Assembly (NCBI GenBank): GCA_021153325.1
Contig: JAGKTQ010000006.1
Span: 1-64,000, forward strand
Source of the DNA: Lachnospiraceae bacterium
Lineage (GTDB): Bacteria > Bacillota > Clostridia > Lachnospirales > Lachnospiraceae
Reading direction: 5' to 3'
Length of the DNA stretch: 64,000 nucleotides
The position numbers and the translations under genes were made by a program. Positions 61,911-64,000 of the stretch are shown here, one piece after another; position 1 is the stretch's first letter, and every line of letters begins with the position of its first letter. Below the pieces are notes generated by a model, which was not told where the DNA came from, searched no databases, and saw only the letters and a program-made list of their open reading frames with translations.

Positions 61911-63872
61911 TTAAGATAAATTGAACTTTCTTCTTACCATTTCTACCAGCACTTCCGCAGTATTATCTACTCCGTCATACAAGCTGCTGTCAATTAAGAT
62001 ATCCTTATTGGCAATATCTTCACTATATGTTTTTGCATAATGCATATTATAGCTTCTTCTTGCTTCATCTACCGACTGGATCATCTGGTCCACTTCTTCC
62101 GGCTCCATATGAAGATATTTAATACAGTTTTCTTTTCTCACCTCATATGGTGCATAAATATAAATACTAAAATGATTTCTTTGATTTCGAAGTATGTAAT
62201 CGGAACATCTTCCTACAATAATACAGGATTCCTCGTTTGCCAATTCCTGAATGATCTTACTCTGCACGTCAAATATCTTATCCTGTTCCTCTTCGGAAGC
62301 CATACCGAGCGGATAACGCATTTTTCCAAATTCGCTGTTTTCCACTTCTTCTCCATCGTCTGCAAGAATCGAGTCAATCCCCGCATCCTGTGCAACTCTT
62401 TCTACAATATCCCTGTCATAATATTCAATACCAAGCAGCTGCGCCATCTTCTTTGCTATTGGTCTTCCAAGACTGCCAAATTGTCTTGAGATCGTAATGA
62501 CATAATTTTCCAGACCAATATTGAGCTTTTCTCTTTCTAAAAATGCTGTGGTGAAATCACCATTTGCAAAACTCTTATCACGCATGATTGCCACATTCGT
62601 CGTAATCGTCGTTGGAATTCCTTCTATTTTAAATTCCTTCAACGCCTTGATCATATTTTCGATGCATTTCTTTCTGTCTTCGCCCCATACGATCAATTTA
62701 CAGAGCATCGGATCATAAAACGGAGAGACACGATATCCTTCATAAATTGCATGATCTACTCTGACCTTTCCGTCTGCTGACTTTGGAAACTCCAGTTTTT
62801 GAATCGTTCCTGGTGCAGGTTGAAATGTTTTTGGATTTTCTGCATAAATACGACATTCAATCGCATGTCCTTTTAACGTAATATCCTCTTGCGTAAACGG
62901 AAGTTCTTCGCCTCTTGCCACCTGAATCTGAAGCTTTACAAGATCTACGCCCGTAACAAATTCAGACACCGGATGCTCTACCTGTAGTCTTGCATTAATT
63001 TCCATAAAATAATATTCACCGGTCTGACTTCTTAAAAATTCCACCGTTCCTGCTCCGGTATACTGCATTTCTTTGGCAAGCTTCTTTGTATATTCATATA
63101 GCTTTTTTCTATCTTCCGTTGTAACAGCTGCAGACGGCGATTCCTCAATGATCTTCTGATATCTTCTCTGAATCGAGCACTCTCTTTCTCCAAGACAGAC
63201 AATATTTCCTTTTTCATCTGCAATGAACTGTACTTCGATATGCCTTGGATTCTGTACTGCTTTTTCTACATATACATCGGATGAAGCAAATGCCATTTCA
63301 CCGATTCTCTGCATACTTTCCAATTCTGCTGCCGTAATCTGCTCCGATTCAAAGCTTGCAATCTTCTGAATACCTTTTCCACCGCCTCCTTTATCCAATT
63401 TCAAAAGGATTGGCAGACCGACCTTACCAGCCGTTTCATAAATTTCATTGATACCGGATATTGGCTTGATCGTTCCCGGCGTAACCGGAACTCCTAAATT
63501 CGTAGCCACGTTCCTGCAATAACATTTAGATTCTATACTAGTCAGTATTTGCGGTGATGGACCAATCCATTTTGCCCCCGCTTTTTCAACTGCAATGGCA
63601 AAATCAGCTGACTCTGACAAAAATCCATAACCCGGATGAACTGCATCCGCCCCAGTCTCTTCCATTGCCTTTGTCAATACTTCCATGTTCAAATAACTCT
63701 TTGCCGGTGCGGAATGACCAATGTAATAGCTTTCGGTTGCCTCTTTCAAATAAGTTGCATCCTTATCTGCATCCGAATATACAGCCACCGTTTCAATTCC
63801 CATTTCCTTACAAGTCTTGATGATCCTTTTCACTATTTCGCCACGATTTGCAATCAATATTTTGTGTATCAT
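61911..63872 (-). CDS. biotin carboxylase fused to a cytidylate-kinase-like domain
   Basis: 653 residues in one frame. 1 to about 452 is a full biotin carboxylase: ATP-grasp GGGGKG (162-167), Lys116, Lys158, His211, CSIQRRYQK (Lys240), Glu278, Glu291, Arg295 in NARLQVEHP, Arg341; these match E. coli AccC catalytic positions. From about 456 to 653 is a Cytidylate_kin2 (AAK6-like) P-loop domain: VITISRQFGSLGRPIAKKMA, YYDRDIVERVAQDAG and IIVGRCSDYIL (in parts). Start ATG 63872 has GGAGGAG 5 nt upstream; the earlier frame to 63995 is leader. Very short linker between domains. Confidence 0.9.
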   Translation of the reverse strand: MIHKILIANRGEIVKRIIKTCKEMGIETVAVYSDADKDATYLKEATESYYIGHSAPAKSYLNMEVLTKAMEETGADAVHPGYGFLSESADFAIAVEKAGAKWIGPSPQILTSIESKCYCRNVATNLGVPVTPGTIKPISGINEIYETAGKVGLPILLKLDKGGGGKGIQKIASFESEQITAAELESMQRIGEMAFASSDVYVEKAVQNPRHIEVQFIADEKGNIVCLGERECSIQRRYQKIIEESPSAAVTTEDRKKLYEYTKKLAKEMQYTGAGTVEFLRSQTGEYYFMEINARLQVEHPVSEFVTGVDLVKLQIQVARGEELPFTQEDITLKGHAIECRIYAENPKTFQPAPGTIQKLEFPKSADGKVRVDHAIYEGYRVSPFYDPMLCKLIVWGEDRKKCIENMIKALKEFKIEGIPTTITTNVAIMRDKSFANGDFTTAFLEREKLNIGLENYVITISRQFGSLGRPIAKKMAQLLGIEYYDRDIVERVAQDAGIDSILADDGEEVENSEFGKMRYPLGMASEEEQDKIFDVQSKIIQELANEESCIIVGRCSDYILRNQRNHFSIYIYAPYEVRKENCIKYLHMEPEEVDQMIQSVDEARRSYNMHYAKTYSEDIANKDILIDSSLYDGVDNTAEVLVEMVRRKFNLS

Positions 63873-63916
63873 AATACTCCTCCATTTCTGCAACCGTGTG
63901 CTATGTCGCCAAAATA

Positions 63917-63961
63917 AAAAAAGTGACAAAGAACCCATTATTTTGGACTTCTTTGTCACTT
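63917..63961 (-). terminator. terminator-like hairpin in the 5' leader of the biotin carboxylase gene
   Basis: 13-bp perfect stem AAGTGACAAAGAA/TTCTTTGTCACTT (63921-63933, 63949-63961), 15-nt loop, followed on the minus strand by a strong U-run. It lies between the predicted promoter and the start codon, so it could act as an early attenuator, or end an upstream transcript. Confidence 0.85.
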
Positions 63962-63966
63962 TTTGC

Positions 63967-63995
63967 ATTATAGCACACATTATATATTTGTACAA
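63967..63995 (-). promoter_or_regulatory. promoter of the biotin carboxylase operon
   Basis: -10 TATAAT (63967-63972) with TG before it, 17-bp spacer, -35 TTGTAC (63990-63995). The predicted start (near 63960) falls at the 5' arm of the terminator-like hairpin. A perfect 9-bp inverted repeat GTGTGCTAT/ATAGCACAC (63896-63904, 63970-63978) surrounds both. Confidence 0.7.
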
Positions 63996-64000
63996 CGTAC

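Noticed and set aside
1..64000. Prophage, transposon or conjugative element
   Set aside because: No integrase, transposase, portal or mobilisation gene is present; all gene groups are typical chromosomal loci.

Overview
The window is chromosomal DNA of a low-GC, spore-forming Clostridia, most likely Lachnospiraceae. The support is a Trp-specific T-box on the trp operon, two SpoVA genes, a GerMN lipoprotein, a DUF5721 protein of a type I know mainly from Lachnospiraceae, an iron-only-hydrogenase regulator (TM1266 family) and strong AGGAGG-type ribosome binding sites. The genus cannot be fixed from the sequence. I see no rRNA, tRNA, phage, IS element or CRISPR array. Almost all genes lie on the minus strand; the exceptions are argG, a DUF1294 gene, a LytTR regulator, a DUF5721 gene and a PucR-type regulator.

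Layout from left to right. (1) 0.2-6.1 kb: trpEGCFBA behind a promoter and a UGG-specifier T-box; trpD is missing. (2) 6.1-12.5 kb: an acyltransferase, an HD-GYP c-di-GMP phosphodiesterase, an FtsX-type ABC pair with a long coiled coil, and a small unknown gene. (3) 12.6-21.5 kb: housekeeping and proteostasis genes vanZ-like, truA, perM-like, engB, lon, clpX, clpP and tig. (4) 21.5-27.8 kb: an ABC importer made of a substrate-binding lipoprotein and a fused permease-ATPase. A 1111-residue diguanylate cyclase sits inside the same gene set, which ends in a TM1266-type regulator. (5) 27.9-35.7 kb: holA, comEC, a GerMN lipoprotein, a WalKR-like two-component system, a ComEA-like lipoprotein and a YdcZ-type exporter. 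(6) 35.7-43.8 kb: arginine biosynthesis. argC, a GNAT gene, argJ, argB, argD and a coupled solute-binding protein face divergent argG across a region with repeated ATGCAT-core boxes, probably ArgR sites. (7) 43.8-46.9 kb: small regulators, DegV and spoVAE. (8) 46.9-52.7 kb: a probable envelope-glycan group (two GT-C membrane glycosyltransferases and a UDP-galactopyranose-mutase-like flavoprotein) with aroK and ridA. (9) 52.6-53.05 kb: a non-coding tandem and inverted repeat zone. (10) 53.05-64 kb: spoVAC, an unlisted 43-residue gene, an amino-acid permease, pxpA, pxpC and pxpB, methionine gamma-lyase, PucR, biotin ligase, a biotin carrier protein and a biotin carboxylase.

The last region is the most unusual. 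It places a complete urea-carboxylase-like carboxyltransferase (PxpB and PxpC) and the LamB/YcsF hydrolase (PxpA) near a biotin carrier, its own ligase and a biotin carboxylase. That carboxylase is fused in one reading frame to a cytidylate-kinase-like P-loop domain. Classical 5-oxoprolinase PxpABC is not known to need biotin. The inferred system is a split biotin-dependent amide or lactam carboxylase-hydrolase with a fused kinase-like domain, its own permease and a PucR regulator, next to methionine gamma-lyase. Terminator-like hairpins lie immediately before pxpB and at the 5' end of the carboxylase transcript, which suggests control by premature termination.
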